DNA from: an uncultured Akkermansia sp.
Lineage (GTDB): Bacteria > Verrucomicrobiota > Verrucomicrobiia > Verrucomicrobiales > Akkermansiaceae
Length of the DNA: 59,524 bases
NCBI GenBank assembly: GCA_947626545.1
Contig: CANQSS010000007.1
Coordinates: forward strand, 1 to 59,524
Direction: 5' to 3'
The translations under genes and the position numbers were made by a program. Shown here piece after piece: positions 1-8,651 of the stretch. Below the pieces are notes generated by a model that was not told where the DNA came from, did no database searches, and saw only the letters and a list, made by a program, of their open reading frames with translations. Each line of letters starts with the position of its first letter. The first letter of the stretch is position 1.

Positions 1-75
1 GAAGAAGCCGGCGAAGGAGGCGAGGAGTATAGGGGAGCTGCTGATGAGCGCGCCGCAGACGCTGCTGGCGATGGG

Positions 76-89
76 GATAGCACCAGCGT
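76..89. repeat. Left copy of 14-bp target duplication
   Basis: GATAGCACCAGCGT occurs here and again at 631-644, directly outside the two inverted ends of the insertion. The last 3 bases of the right terminal repeat are counted in the right copy, so the true duplication may be 11 bp. Removing the insertion plus one copy restores one open reading frame on the minus strand running past the left window edge. Confidence 0.75.
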
Positions 90-197
90 GATCGGACAAA
101 AATAGTGCACCGAAAAGAGAAAAGTGATCGGACATAATTAATGCACCGAAGTGTTCCGCAATGTTTTACCGTCATAGTTTTTGATGTCCTCAGAAAG

Positions 198-248
198 CAT
201 TTGCAAAGGGTGCGACGGAGCGTAGCGGAGTCGCACCCTTTGCAAATG
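198..248. repeat. 19-bp perfect palindrome inside the insertion
   Basis: Arms 198-216 and 230-248 are exact reverse complements (CATTTGCAAAGGGTGCGAC) around a 13-base loop, GGAGCGTAGCGGA. It could fold as a very stable hairpin in RNA or single-stranded DNA. No T-run follows on the plus side, so it is not a standard terminator. It is most likely a structural part of the element or a nested repeat. Confidence 0.7.
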
Positions 249-388
249 GCGCCGCCAGGGGGGGGGAGGATGTTCTCAGCGATTTTACCTAACCTTCTCT
301 CTCCTAATAGTATATATTCTCTCGCCTCGCTAATCGCTCGTAAAACTTATCGAGCGTTACCTTGAGCTTCACCGAGATTTGTACAGAG

Positions 389-547
389 TTACACCCCTCC
401 GCTGTTGCCTTGATGCGCTGTTTGTTTTCCTCGCTTACTTCCGGGCTTGCCAGCAATTTGCCGCTTGCGAATGCGTAGCATTCTGTATTTATTGCATGCT
501 TCGATGATGTTTGCAATACCTTCTTGGTCTTTGTCTGTGTTTACCAT
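389..547 (-). CDS. Small unrecognised ORF inside the insertion
   Basis: A 52-codon frame starts at an ATG just inside the inner right repeat, where the first gene of an IS21-type element would begin. Its start reads MVNTDKDQEGIANIIEACNK and its end is basic and glycine-rich. A second minus frame at 304-516 (70 codons from TTG) overlaps it, which fits a frameshifted remnant. Neither resembles IstA or IstB. Expression is doubtful. Confidence 0.2.
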   Translation of the reverse strand: MVNTDKDQEGIANIIEACNKYRMLRIRKRQIAGKPGSKRGKQTAHQGNSGGV

Positions 548-554
548 ACAGACA

Positions 555-3500
555 TTATGGTACACTATTTTTGTCCAAATGATAAATCTCTTGCCCTCTT
601 TTTCCCCGTTCGGTGCACTTATTTTTGTCCGATAGCACCAGCGTCTCGTCGTCATTATTCTGCTTGACATCCGGGGAAGCTTCCTTTACCATGATCGTAG
701 ATCCGGATTCTTCAAGCAAGGTTTTGAGTAATGGAGGAATTGAGTCCTCTTCCTTGCTTGTCCAATTTCCGGATCTTTCCTTATCAAGATACAGTAATCT
801 TTTTTCTCTTAACAATCCTACTTGTTTTGCGGAAGTATCGTGAGAATACGCTGTAATCAAATCAACGATTTCAGCTCCTGTTTTTGAGGACCTTCCTAAA
901 CGTAATACCGCTATTGTCTTTCGTTTAATGATATCTTTTCTAAGTCCGTCTCTATTCTCCTGCACGCTCTTCTTAGTGGGGGCGTCTATATCTGTCACAA
1001 CAAGCAGGCTGCCATCCCTATCTTCTATAACGGCGATAGGATTATTGATTTCCTGAGGCAAACGCGCTATCTGCTCTGGCGTTAAATTATGTTTCTTACT
1101 CAACTTGTACATATTCTCCCAGTTGATATGCACGTTGCCACCCCACGGCTTCAACTGCTGCAACAAAACTGGATATTTGCACAGCGTAAAAATATCCTTC
1201 TTCTTTGGTTGCTTCTGACCACTGAAAGCAGCAATCACTCTCTGCGCAAAGCTCTTTGAGAATGGGTCCGCTACCTCCTTCGGCTTCCCCTCCTCCTTCC
1301 TCTTTGCCTCCTCTTCCTCCCTATCCTTTTGCCACTTCTCCCTCGCCGCCTCTGCCCTCTTCTTCGCCGTCATCGTCAGGTCGCTGAACCGAGCGTACTC
1401 GTTATCCGTCAGAATAGACATCAACGCCTCCTTCCCGTGCAGCCTGCTTGCCTTCGCGTCGCCGAGCGTCCCGTACTTATCCAACGCCTCCCGCGCAACC
1501 GCCTCCGGCATCAGCCCATCCTCCTCCGTCAGGTAGCGCAACGCCTCCGCAAACGTGTTCGGATTAAAATTCTTCTTGTGCGTCTTCCTTCTCAGCAGCC
1601 CCATGAACTGCCTCCTCACCGTCTCCGTCTCCTGCGCGTCGAAATCCGGCTCCTGCGGCACCAGTTTAATCCCCGTGTCCCTGTTCCTCCTCGTATCGTC
1701 CAGCCACTCGCGCACCTTCTTATCGTCCTTCTCCCCGCTTGCCTCACGCGCCGCCTGCGTCATGAAGTCCTGCCTGTCCCTCTCCTTCGCCTCGATATAC
1801 GTGTGCGCGCTCGCAATGCGATACACCGCATCCTTCGTCCACTTCTCAATCTCCGGCACCTTGGAGCAAACGTCGAAAAACTGCGCGTCATTCAGCCCAA
1901 AGCCCAGGAAATTCAGCGTCTTGTTCACCAGCGGCATTACCTTCCTCTGCTGCTTCTCCCTGCGCGCCTTCTTCTCATTCTCCGTCTCGCCGTACTTCTC
2001 CATAGCCGGAGCGCACAACTCCGCAATCCTCTGCCGCGCCGCCTCCTGCGCATTGTCCCATGCCTGCCTCCCCGTCGAAATATACTCGCCCAACGCCCGG
2101 CTCGCCGCCTCCGCCTGCGAAGCCGTCATCAGCTCAAAGCACGCATACGTCTCGAACTCCTCCTTGCTGCACACAATCTCAACCTCCTTCCCCTCCCCGT
2201 CATACGTCTTCACCGTCACCGTATCATTCGGCTCCAAGTCCGCCCACGCCTTCTCCGTCCCTTCCCCAGTGTACCTCTCCCGCTCAAAAAGCTCCTTCTC
2301 CCCGCGCGTCAGCTCCATCAGCCGCACCAGGTCCACCACCTTCCTGTACCTCTCCGCGTCCATCCTCCCCTTCACAGGCTTCCCGTTCTCCTTCGCGCCC
2401 GGCTTCAGCGCCCCCACCACGCGGCGAATCCTCCCCAGCGTCTTATCCTTCCGGAACGCATCCAGCTGCAACGCCACCCTCTCCATAAACTTCGCCATCA
2501 GCTTATCCGCCCGCACTTCGCCCACAGCCTGCATCAGCGTCTTCATCTCCTCCGGCAGCTCGTGCCTCAGCTCCCTCCACGCCGCATTGATTGCATCCTG
2601 GCGCGCCTTGCCTCTCAGCAGCCCGCCCACTCGCGTCCTCATAAACTCCTCCCACTTCTCCTGCAGCGGCGGCAGTATCTTCTCCACCTTCTTCCAATGC
2701 TCCCCCCAGAACTCCATATCCCCCTGGTAAAAATGCCCTTCCACCACCGTCCGAGCTATCTTCTCATATGCCCCTCTCATCCTCTCATCCCACCCCGCCA
2801 TCGGCACCATCCGCCCCGCCGCCTCCGCGCTCCCGCTCCCGGCCAGCTTCGCGTAGCTCGAAAAATACACCTTATACGCCTCCAGCCCGAACCGATACGT
2901 CGCCGGCAGCAAACTCTCCAGACTCTCCATCGTCGCCAACGCCTCCGCCGCCAGCTGCACCCCCCGCGCCCTCTCATCCTTGCTGTCCCCCAGCATCCTC
3001 AGCTCCCTCATCCGCCGCACCACCGCCTCCTTCATCTGGTACACAGCCCGGTCATAATTAAACTCCCCGGCCGTCCCCAGCCTGCTCTCCAGCAGGTACG
3101 AAAAACGCCCCATCCCGCCGAACGTCACCCCGCCCAGCTCCGTCGCCTCCCCCGGCACCGCAATCGTGTACGTCGTCGGGCTATTCTCCGTCAGCCCGCT
3201 CCCCTCCGCCATCGGGTCCCCGTCCTTCCCAGCCCCCGTAAACCTCGCCTCCTGCTCCCCGTGCGAATACCAATACACCTCATCAATCGCCATCTCCTGC
3301 ATCTCCTTCCCCTCCTTCCCCTGCACCATCCCCCTCATCGCCTCCAAATACGCCAAATTCTCCCGGCTCCAGGAATCATCCCCCGCCGCCTTCATAATCC
3401 CCTTGCGCGCCGCAATCGCGCGGTCCAAATACTCCAAAGCCTCCTCCGCATTCATACTCCCCGCCCCCATCGCGTGCCCCTCAATCGCCTGAATCGCATG

Positions 3501-6500
3501 CTGACTCTCGTGCAACAGCGTCTCCATCACCCTCTCCGGCGTCACCTCCACACCCGTATTGAGCGCCAGGTACCCCGCCCTCTTCCCCCGCGGCCTCGCA
3601 AAATAACCTCCCACCCCCTCCTGCAACCTCGGATTATACAGCCGCACACGCATCCCCTTCAACTCCGGGTACGCCTCGTAAAGCTCCGGATACTCCAGCA
3701 CCGCCCCCAGCGTCACATCCTTATGCCCGCCCACAGGCGCCTTAAGCTGCCCCAGCGTAAACCCCGTACTCAGCCGCGCATTCGCCGTCGGAATCACAAA
3801 CTTCTCCTTCCCATCCGCCGGGTCCCTATAAACCCTATCCATATTCGCCCCCGCCGTCCTCGCCTTCATCCCCGCCACACTATAATCCGTCACCGGCCCC
3901 TCCCCAAAAACCTCCTCCGGCCTCTGCCAATCCGGATTATCCTCCGAGTACTCACTCCACTCATGCCGGTTATTGATAGCAATCACCTCAATATAATCCG
4001 GATTAAAAATCGCATAATTATGCACCTTCTCCCCCTCCTTATTCCGCGTATTCCCGTCATAATACTTCACACCTCTCACCCCATGCTCATCCAGCCACTC
4101 ACTCGCCGCCCGCGGACTCCCCAAAGAACGAACAAGCGCATTATAAACCTCCCTCCCCGTCATGCAGACATTCGCCACATACTCCGCCCAATACAGCAAC
4201 GTCTCCATATCATAATCCGCCGCATCAAACTCCTTCGACGAAAACTCATATTCCAGCGGCTCAATGTTCACGCTATCCTTGAACGCCACATATCCCTCCT
4301 CCGGCACATCCGGCTTCTTCATCCTCTCCCACAGCGCGCGCACCAACTCCTCCGTCGGCTCCTTCATATCCAGCCCCAGAATCTTCTCCACCATCTCTCG
4401 CCCATAGTAAGCCCCGCCAATATCAGGACTACTCAAATCTCTCCCGACAAACTCCGGCACATCCCAATGCAACAAATTGCTATCATCCACATCCGCCCGC
4501 ATCAGATAATTCACCGGGTACTTCTTACTCTTCCCCGTCACAAAAATATCATTCTCCAAAAAATACTCAGCAATACGCCTGTTCGTATCATAATATTCGT
4601 ATAAACCCGGAGTAAATTCATTCTTATCCCTTTTCTTTATTGAGATATCTCTTTCAAAAATTAAATCCTGCTTCGTACTATACTTCCCCCAATATTCAGT
4701 AGCCCTTATCAAACCAGCATTCCCCACACCTCTCTTTTTTAACCCTTCAATTACTTCCTCCGCTGGCACAGATTGCTCCCCCTCACTAGTCCTTTTCACA
4801 AAAGTAAGCCCTTCGGTTGTGAATTGCTTGTGATAAAATTTATTCGTCTCCCAACTCTCCGCCCCATAAATACACGCCCAGCCAAACACCTGCACACCCT
4901 CACCCTTTCCAACATGCTTCTTATCCGGCTTACGGAAAAGCGCATAGCTAGCATGCGAAAAATCAACACTATAATCCGTATCTGGCGCAAGGATCACCCC
5001 ATTGCTCACCTCCATCACCCCGTCCTTAAACATCCCCCTCTCCTGCGCCTGCGAAACCGTCAACTTACCTCCCTCCGGAATATCTTTTTTCACATCCACC
5101 ACATTTTTATTCTTGACGCGCGACAAAATATCCCCTAAAGTATCCTCATACGAAGCCGGAGTTTGACTCGTAAGGGTACTAGATGCCCTGTCACGCGTCG
5201 CTCCGGCTTCTTTCTTCTCTACATCTGTCACACCGAACTCGTAGAAAATAACCCTCTTCGCCCCTTTTGCCTCAGGTGCCCCATTAAACCAAAACAACAT
5301 CTCCACCCCGTTCAGGCTCACCGGATACCCAAACTTCTCAAAAGAGGATACCGTCGCCACAATCCCCTTCTTCCTCTTGCTCTCTCCCTTCTTATGCTGT
5401 GGCTCCTCGCTGCCTAAATGCACCGCCTTGCGCACCACATCCTCAAGCCCCGTCACGGCCATCCTCTTCTTCGCATTCCTCGCGCGCCCCTGCGCCTTCA
5501 CCGCTTTTCCTCGCGACGTCGGGAAAATTAGCTTCACCCCGCTATCTTCAATTTCTAAACCATCCGGATACTTCTCAGCTAACTCCAACAGAGTTTCCGT
5601 TATCGCCTCCCGATAATACGCCACATCGCTCAGCTTCTTCCCCAGCCTCTGCTCATACTCCGCCTTCTCCTTCGCCATATCCCCCGTGAAATTAATCTCC
5701 ACCGGCTGCACCTTCTCATTCAGCCTTGCACTCAACCCCACCTTATCATTCTCCACCCGGTACCTCTTCTCCTCATCCCTCGCGCTATAATCCGTCACCC
5801 CTCTCTCCCCCTCCCGCAGCCTCTGCGCATACCGCTCAAACACCTGCGCCGCCGGCTCCCCCTCGCCCTCCTGCTTCGCCTGCCACGCCTGCTTAATCTC
5901 CTCCATCAAATCCGCCTCCACATACGGATTCTTCCACCTCTCGCGCAGCATATCAATCTCCTTCAACGCCTTTTTGAGCGACTCCGGGTCCTTCAAATCC
6001 ACCCCGTACTTCTTCGTCATCGCCGAACTATTGCGCTTCCCCACATTCGTCCGCAAAAAAAGCGCATCCTTCGCCAACTCATTGCGCCGCCCCACCACAT
6101 ACTTCGCCACGAAATCCCAGAAAGCCTCATCCTCCAGCGCATTGCCGAACAAATCCGTCCCCCCTTCCACTCCCACCTCCCTCGCCATCTTCTGCTTCGC
6201 CAGCTCCGCCTCCATCCTTGCTCGCGCCTCCGTCTTGCTCCCCCCCTCCATAATCACCTTCAGCCCCTTCCCCTGCACACTCTCATTCCCCGGGCAAAAA
6301 TCCGCAATCGCCAGCGCATCCGAATCCTCAATCACCTTGTTGCGCAGCGCGTCCATCACGCTCTCGCACGCGTGCCGCCCAATCCGGTACCCAATGCTGC
6401 CAATCTTCCCCTCGCGCGCAATCCCCGCCGCCGTCACCTGCGCATCCGTCAGCTGCTGCTTGTCCTCCGCAAACTCCCCGCGCACATACATCGCCACCTC

Positions 6501-6611
6501 CAACGCCGTCGCCTGGTTGTCGCGTATGTTCAGCTCAATATCCAGCCTCCGCGCCCACGCCTCATTGTACACATTGCTCTCGTCGTACACGTACGCTGAA
6601 ATCCTGTCCAC
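555..6611 (-). CDS. Large polyvalent protein of phage/conjugative-element type, disrupted at both ends
   Basis: This is one open frame of 2,018 codons from a GTG. Visible order: tail of a ParB-like nuclease domain (residues 1-50, ARRLDIELNIRDNQAT); an ART-like region (about 550-880) with GKGEGVQVFGW at 568-578 and GVRGVKYYDGNTR at 844-856; an LPD23-like region (about 920-1060) with a zinc-binding HESQH at 1034-1038; a long charged helical stretch (1150-1800); and a MuF C-terminal-like domain (about 1844-1950, with LPQEINNPIAV). Such proteins are injected or transferred with phage or plasmid DNA and act against the new host. The last 25-30 residues come from the insertion at 90-633; without it the frame stays open to the window edge. 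Upstream of 6611 the same frame continues with RHRLAHAKRAG, the core of the ParB-like domain, so the true start is missing or further right. Domain names come from motif recall, not a search. Confidence 0.7.
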   Translation of the reverse strand: MDRISAYVYDESNVYNEAWARRLDIELNIRDNQATALEVAMYVRGEFAEDKQQLTDAQVTAAGIAREGKIGSIGYRIGRHACESVMDALRNKVIEDSDALAIADFCPGNESVQGKGLKVIMEGGSKTEARARMEAELAKQKMAREVGVEGGTDLFGNALEDEAFWDFVAKYVVGRRNELAKDALFLRTNVGKRNSSAMTKKYGVDLKDPESLKKALKEIDMLRERWKNPYVEADLMEEIKQAWQAKQEGEGEPAAQVFERYAQRLREGERGVTDYSARDEEKRYRVENDKVGLSARLNEKVQPVEINFTGDMAKEKAEYEQRLGKKLSDVAYYREAITETLLELAEKYPDGLEIEDSGVKLIFPTSRGKAVKAQGRARNAKKRMAVTGLEDVVRKAVHLGSEEPQHKKGESKRKKGIVATVSSFEKFGYPVSLNGVEMLFWFNGAPEAKGAKRVIFYEFGVTDVEKKEAGATRDRASSTLTSQTPASYEDTLGDILSRVKNKNVVDVKKDIPEGGKLTVSQAQERGMFKDGVMEVSNGVILAPDTDYSVDFSHASYALFRKPDKKHVGKGEGVQVFGWACIYGAESWETNKFYHKQFTTEGLTFVKRTSEGEQSVPAEEVIEGLKKRGVGNAGLIRATEYWGKYSTKQDLIFERDISIKKRDKNEFTPGLYEYYDTNRRIAEYFLENDIFVTGKSKKYPVNYLMRADVDDSNLLHWDVPEFVGRDLSSPDIGGAYYGREMVEKILGLDMKEPTEELVRALWERMKKPDVPEEGYVAFKDSVNIEPLEYEFSSKEFDAADYDMETLLYWAEYVANVCMTGREVYNALVRSLGSPRAASEWLDEHGVRGVKYYDGNTRNKEGEKVHNYAIFNPDYIEVIAINNRHEWSEYSEDNPDWQRPEEVFGEGPVTDYSVAGMKARTAGANMDRVYRDPADGKEKFVIPTANARLSTGFTLGQLKAPVGGHKDVTLGAVLEYPELYEAYPELKGMRVRLYNPRLQEGVGGYFARPRGKRAGYLALNTGVEVTPERVMETLLHESQHAIQAIEGHAMGAGSMNAEEALEYLDRAIAARKGIMKAAGDDSWSRENLAYLEAMRGMVQGKEGKEMQEMAIDEVYWYSHGEQEARFTGAGKDGDPMAEGSGLTENSPTTYTIAVPGEATELGGVTFGGMGRFSYLLESRLGTAGEFNYDRAVYQMKEAVVRRMRELRMLGDSKDERARGVQLAAEALATMESLESLLPATYRFGLEAYKVYFSSYAKLAGSGSAEAAGRMVPMAGWDERMRGAYEKIARTVVEGHFYQGDMEFWGEHWKKVEKILPPLQEKWEEFMRTRVGGLLRGKARQDAINAAWRELRHELPEEMKTLMQAVGEVRADKLMAKFMERVALQLDAFRKDKTLGRIRRVVGALKPGAKENGKPVKGRMDAERYRKVVDLVRLMELTRGEKELFERERYTGEGTEKAWADLEPNDTVTVKTYDGEGKEVEIVCSKEEFETYACFELMTASQAEAASRALGEYISTGRQAWDNAQEAARQRIAELCAPAMEKYGETENEKKARREKQQRKVMPLVNKTLNFLGFGLNDAQFFDVCSKVPEIEKWTKDAVYRIASAHTYIEAKERDRQDFMTQAAREASGEKDDKKVREWLDDTRRNRDTGIKLVPQEPDFDAQETETVRRQFMGLLRRKTHKKNFNPNTFAEALRYLTEEDGLMPEAVAREALDKYGTLGDAKASRLHGKEALMSILTDNEYARFSDLTMTAKKRAEAAREKWQKDREEEEAKRKEEGKPKEVADPFSKSFAQRVIAAFSGQKQPKKKDIFTLCKYPVLLQQLKPWGGNVHINWENMYKLSKKHNLTPEQIARLPQEINNPIAVIEDRDGSLLVVTDIDAPTKKSVQENRDGLRKDIIKRKTIAVLRLGRSSKTGAEIVDLITAYSHDTSAKQVGLLREKRLLYLDKERSGNWTSKEEDSIPPLLKTLLEESGSTIMVKEASPDVKQNNDDETLVLSDKNKCTERGKRGQEIYHLDKNSVP
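631..644. repeat. Right copy of 14-bp target duplication
   Basis: This is identical to 76-89. On the minus strand it encodes part of the polyvalent protein (reading ETLVL), which marks the exact codon where native protein ends and element-derived sequence begins. Confidence 0.75.
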
Positions 6612-6697
6612 TCCCGCCCTCTTCGCGTGCGCCAGCCTGTGCCGTCGGGTGTGTTTACCAAGGAGTTTACGCTGATTGCCGGAACAGGAGGAGCGTC

Positions 6698-8131
6698 TTA
6701 AAGCGACGGACGGGTGTGCTTCCAGTCTCCACGTGTGAAGTCCGGGAAGATTTGAGGAGCGCCACCCTCGTGCACGGACTTTTCAGAAAGGGGACCTACG
6801 GCAGACCAGAGCGCAGCCTCGTACACATTTTGGTCAGTCGGGAGACCTTGTTGCAGACATTCGATGATACGATAAAGCATGAGGTAATCCATCGCCGCAC
6901 GAGGCGTTAGGAGTTTAGTATGATTAGCAAGACGACGGTAGAGAGGGTGCTCAAAGCGAGAGTGAAGATCCTCCGAAGCCTCAGCGCCGGTGTACCATGT
7001 GTGTTCTACTGCGCCAGCGGTATCTGGCGCGGGAAGCGTTTGAGTACTCGAAGTAAAGCTGCCAGTGACCCGAAGAGGAAAATCTGCAAGTGTACCCTCA
7101 GTACCTTGAATGAGATTTTTGCGATCGTAGGGACGCGGGCTCGATTCGTCCCACTGAACTAGGATCGTACGTCCAAGCTTAGTTTGAATGATGGAGGTGT
7201 TAATATCCCCGCATAGGAAATTTGTGTGATTCCATGGGCTGCGGGACGCCAGATCTTTTTTAACGAATGCACTGCGACCAAGAGAGGGGCTGCTGAGTGA
7301 GATGATGCGGTCGAAGGTGTCTTCGCCACGGGCAATGTTCATGTATTGAGCTACCGGTGCCAAACCATGGGTAGGATAAAGATTGCCATTACGGTCGGCG
7401 TAATGACAGGCACGCCAAGACACCTCGCCGGGAGCTCCCCCCATTGTGCGCTCTCTCAAATCGTGAATATAGGCGGCTTCACCATGTAAGAGATCGCCGA
7501 TGAGACCAAGACGCACCATGTGCAGAAACATGAGCTCATTGCGGCCATAGGTTACCTCTTCAAGCATCATACAGTGTTTTTGTGTGCGCTCCGCAGTATC
7601 CACCACGGCCCACAGATCATCCAACGTGAGGGCCAGGGGGACTTCGACAAAAGCATGGGCGCCGCTCCGCATACTGTCGATAGCCATGCGAGCATGTAGT
7701 TCCCATGGTGTGTCAATGAAAACGGCATCCGGGTGCTCGTTTTCCAACATCTCAAGGTAAGAGGACTCAGAGTCACTGTAAAGAGCCGGGGCGTGTCCAC
7801 TTGCCTCGACCAAGATCTTGGCTACCTGGTGTACAGCGTGCCTGCGTCCATCGCACAGCGCTATGATTCTGCATCCCGGCAATTGGGACAAATACTGTGC
7901 GTGCGCCTGTCCGCGGGCACCTAAACCAATGATTGCTATGCGTATGCAGTCAAGTTTTGGTGCGCAGAAGTTCCCCATGTATATGGAGCCAGCGGGACGC
8001 GGTGTAGCCGCCGCCGTGTCAAAGGGGGCAATGTTGCGCTCATGGATACAACGCGCACCAGATCCGTGAGAAGACGCGGATTTTGCTTCCTCGCTATCCT
8101 CATGCTTGATATCTTTCATCTCGCCCACCAT
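6698..8131 (-). CDS. GH109-type NAD-dependent glycosidase / Gfo-Idh-MocA oxidoreductase
   Basis: The enzyme has a Rossmann fold with nucleotide motif GLGARGQAH about 65 residues after the chosen ATG. The family consensus is followed closely: PKLDCIRIAIIG before the loop, EVPLALTLDDLW, MMLEEVTYGRNELM, GLIGDLLHGEAAYIHDLR, YPTHGLAPVAQYMNI and SSPRPYDR. These are landmarks of GH109, which cleaves alpha-N-acetylgalactosamine with a tightly bound NAD through redox-assisted elimination; Akkermansia uses such enzymes on mucin and blood-group glycans. A TTG at 8209 would add a hydrophobic segment and possible export signal; the ATGs at 8131 and 8119 are more conservative starts. No convincing ribosome site is seen. 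The gene stands alone, divergent from glnN. Family is confident, exact substrate is inference. Confidence 0.8.
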   Translation of the reverse strand: MVGEMKDIKHEDSEEAKSASSHGSGARCIHERNIAPFDTAAATPRPAGSIYMGNFCAPKLDCIRIAIIGLGARGQAHAQYLSQLPGCRIIALCDGRRHAVHQVAKILVEASGHAPALYSDSESSYLEMLENEHPDAVFIDTPWELHARMAIDSMRSGAHAFVEVPLALTLDDLWAVVDTAERTQKHCMMLEEVTYGRNELMFLHMVRLGLIGDLLHGEAAYIHDLRERTMGGAPGEVSWRACHYADRNGNLYPTHGLAPVAQYMNIARGEDTFDRIISLSSPSLGRSAFVKKDLASRSPWNHTNFLCGDINTSIIQTKLGRTILVQWDESSPRPYDRKNLIQGTEGTLADFPLRVTGSFTSSTQTLPAPDTAGAVEHTWYTGAEASEDLHSRFEHPLYRRLANHTKLLTPRAAMDYLMLYRIIECLQQGLPTDQNVYEAALWSAVGPLSEKSVHEGGAPQIFPDFTRGDWKHTRPSL

Positions 8132-8288
8132 GGTACACCATGGCAATGGACATAGCAATAGTAAAAATTCTCCAAAAAACGTGTAGGATTGCAAAATTAA
8201 ATGCAACAAGACATAGGCATTTGCGAATTGCTATTTATTAATAATGTTTATATTGCAAAGATTTTTAAATTGTCAACGTATGCAGGAG

Positions 8289-8410
8289 GATCCTTTAGAG
8301 TCGTCACCATGATGACCGTTGGTTGTCACGATTTTTGATACGTATAAACGATGATATCAGTCAACAAGAGCATTTTCTCCGTTGATTAACTTCCCTCAAA
8401 TGCGGTTTCC
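8289..8410 (+). repeat. Dispersed intergenic repeat, copy 1
   Basis: About 120 bp that recur in inverse orientation at 53238-53360, with identity judged by eye at around 85 percent. Shared blocks include CTTTAGAG, GTCACGATT, TGATACGTATAAA, GATGATATCAGTCAA, TGATTAACTTC and CTCAAATGCGGTT. There are no coding hallmarks. It could be a MITE-like element or a conserved RNA. Confidence 0.8.
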
Positions 8411-8516
8411 CTGTGGTACAAAAAAAGAGTCTTGACGCGTAGCGCTTGTTGGAGGTGGCGTCGTAAGATGTTGTAGAAGGTTACCAGAGCAGCACTCATC
8501 AGAAATTTTATCATAA

Positions 8517-8534
8517 TTCGACAAAAATGTCGAA
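8517..8534. promoter_or_regulatory. Palindrome TTCGACA-AAAA-TGTCGAA upstream of glnN promoter
   Basis: This perfect inverted repeat has 7-base arms around AAAA and lies about 120 bp upstream of the sigma-54 promoter. That is the usual distance for an enhancer site bound by a sigma-54 activator. It does not match the enteric NtrC consensus, so the regulator is unknown. Confidence 0.5.
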
Positions 8535-8560
8535 CAAAATTGTAAATTATATTGACTTGT

Positions 8561-8576
8561 TTTACATTTTTGTAAA
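8561..8576. promoter_or_regulatory. Second palindrome TTTACA-TTTT-TGTAAA
   Basis: This perfect 6-base-arm inverted repeat is about 80 bp upstream of the promoter. A looser TGTAAA-type half site lies at 8541-8546. Together with 8517-8534 it forms a candidate enhancer cluster for glnN. Confidence 0.45.
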
Positions 8577-8651
8577 CTTCATCATGTGAAACCAATAGAT
8601 TAACCGTATCGTAAGTATGAGGAAATGAGCCGGAAGGAGAAAACTTAGAAC

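Larger units (their letters stand above)
90..633. mobile_element. Non-autonomous insertion with IS21-style doubled terminal repeats
   Basis: The outer ends are inverted copies of each other: 91-114 (starts ATCGGACAAAAATAG) and 609-633 (complement starts ATCGGACAAAAATAA). Each end carries a second, weaker inner copy, at 127-150 and 556-580. Paired repeats at each end are typical of IS21-family elements, where the transposase binds several sites per end. The interior is only about 0.4 kb and has no recognisable transposase, so this is a deleted or MITE-like derivative. It is flanked by a 14-bp direct repeat and interrupts the 3' part of the large polyvalent gene. The family assignment is inference from end structure only. 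Confidence 0.7.

Noticed and set aside
304..516. 70-codon minus frame inside the left insertion as a transposase
   Set aside because: No DDE, HTH or IstB motif; it overlaps another frame and starts with TTG.
1329..4604. 1,091-codon plus-strand open frame opposite the polyvalent gene
   Set aside because: Its product is almost only Arg, Leu, Pro and His with no domain. It exists because the opposite coding strand is purine-rich and lacks stop complements.
6640..6701. Plus-strand frame ending PSGVFTKEFTLIAGTGGAS
   Set aside because: It resembles the tail of a real protein but is too short to call a gene. It is kept only as evidence of a junction in the findings.
8517..8576. NtrC binding sites upstream of glnN
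   Set aside because: The palindromes do not match the TGCACC-type consensus, so only generic enhancer candidates are claimed.
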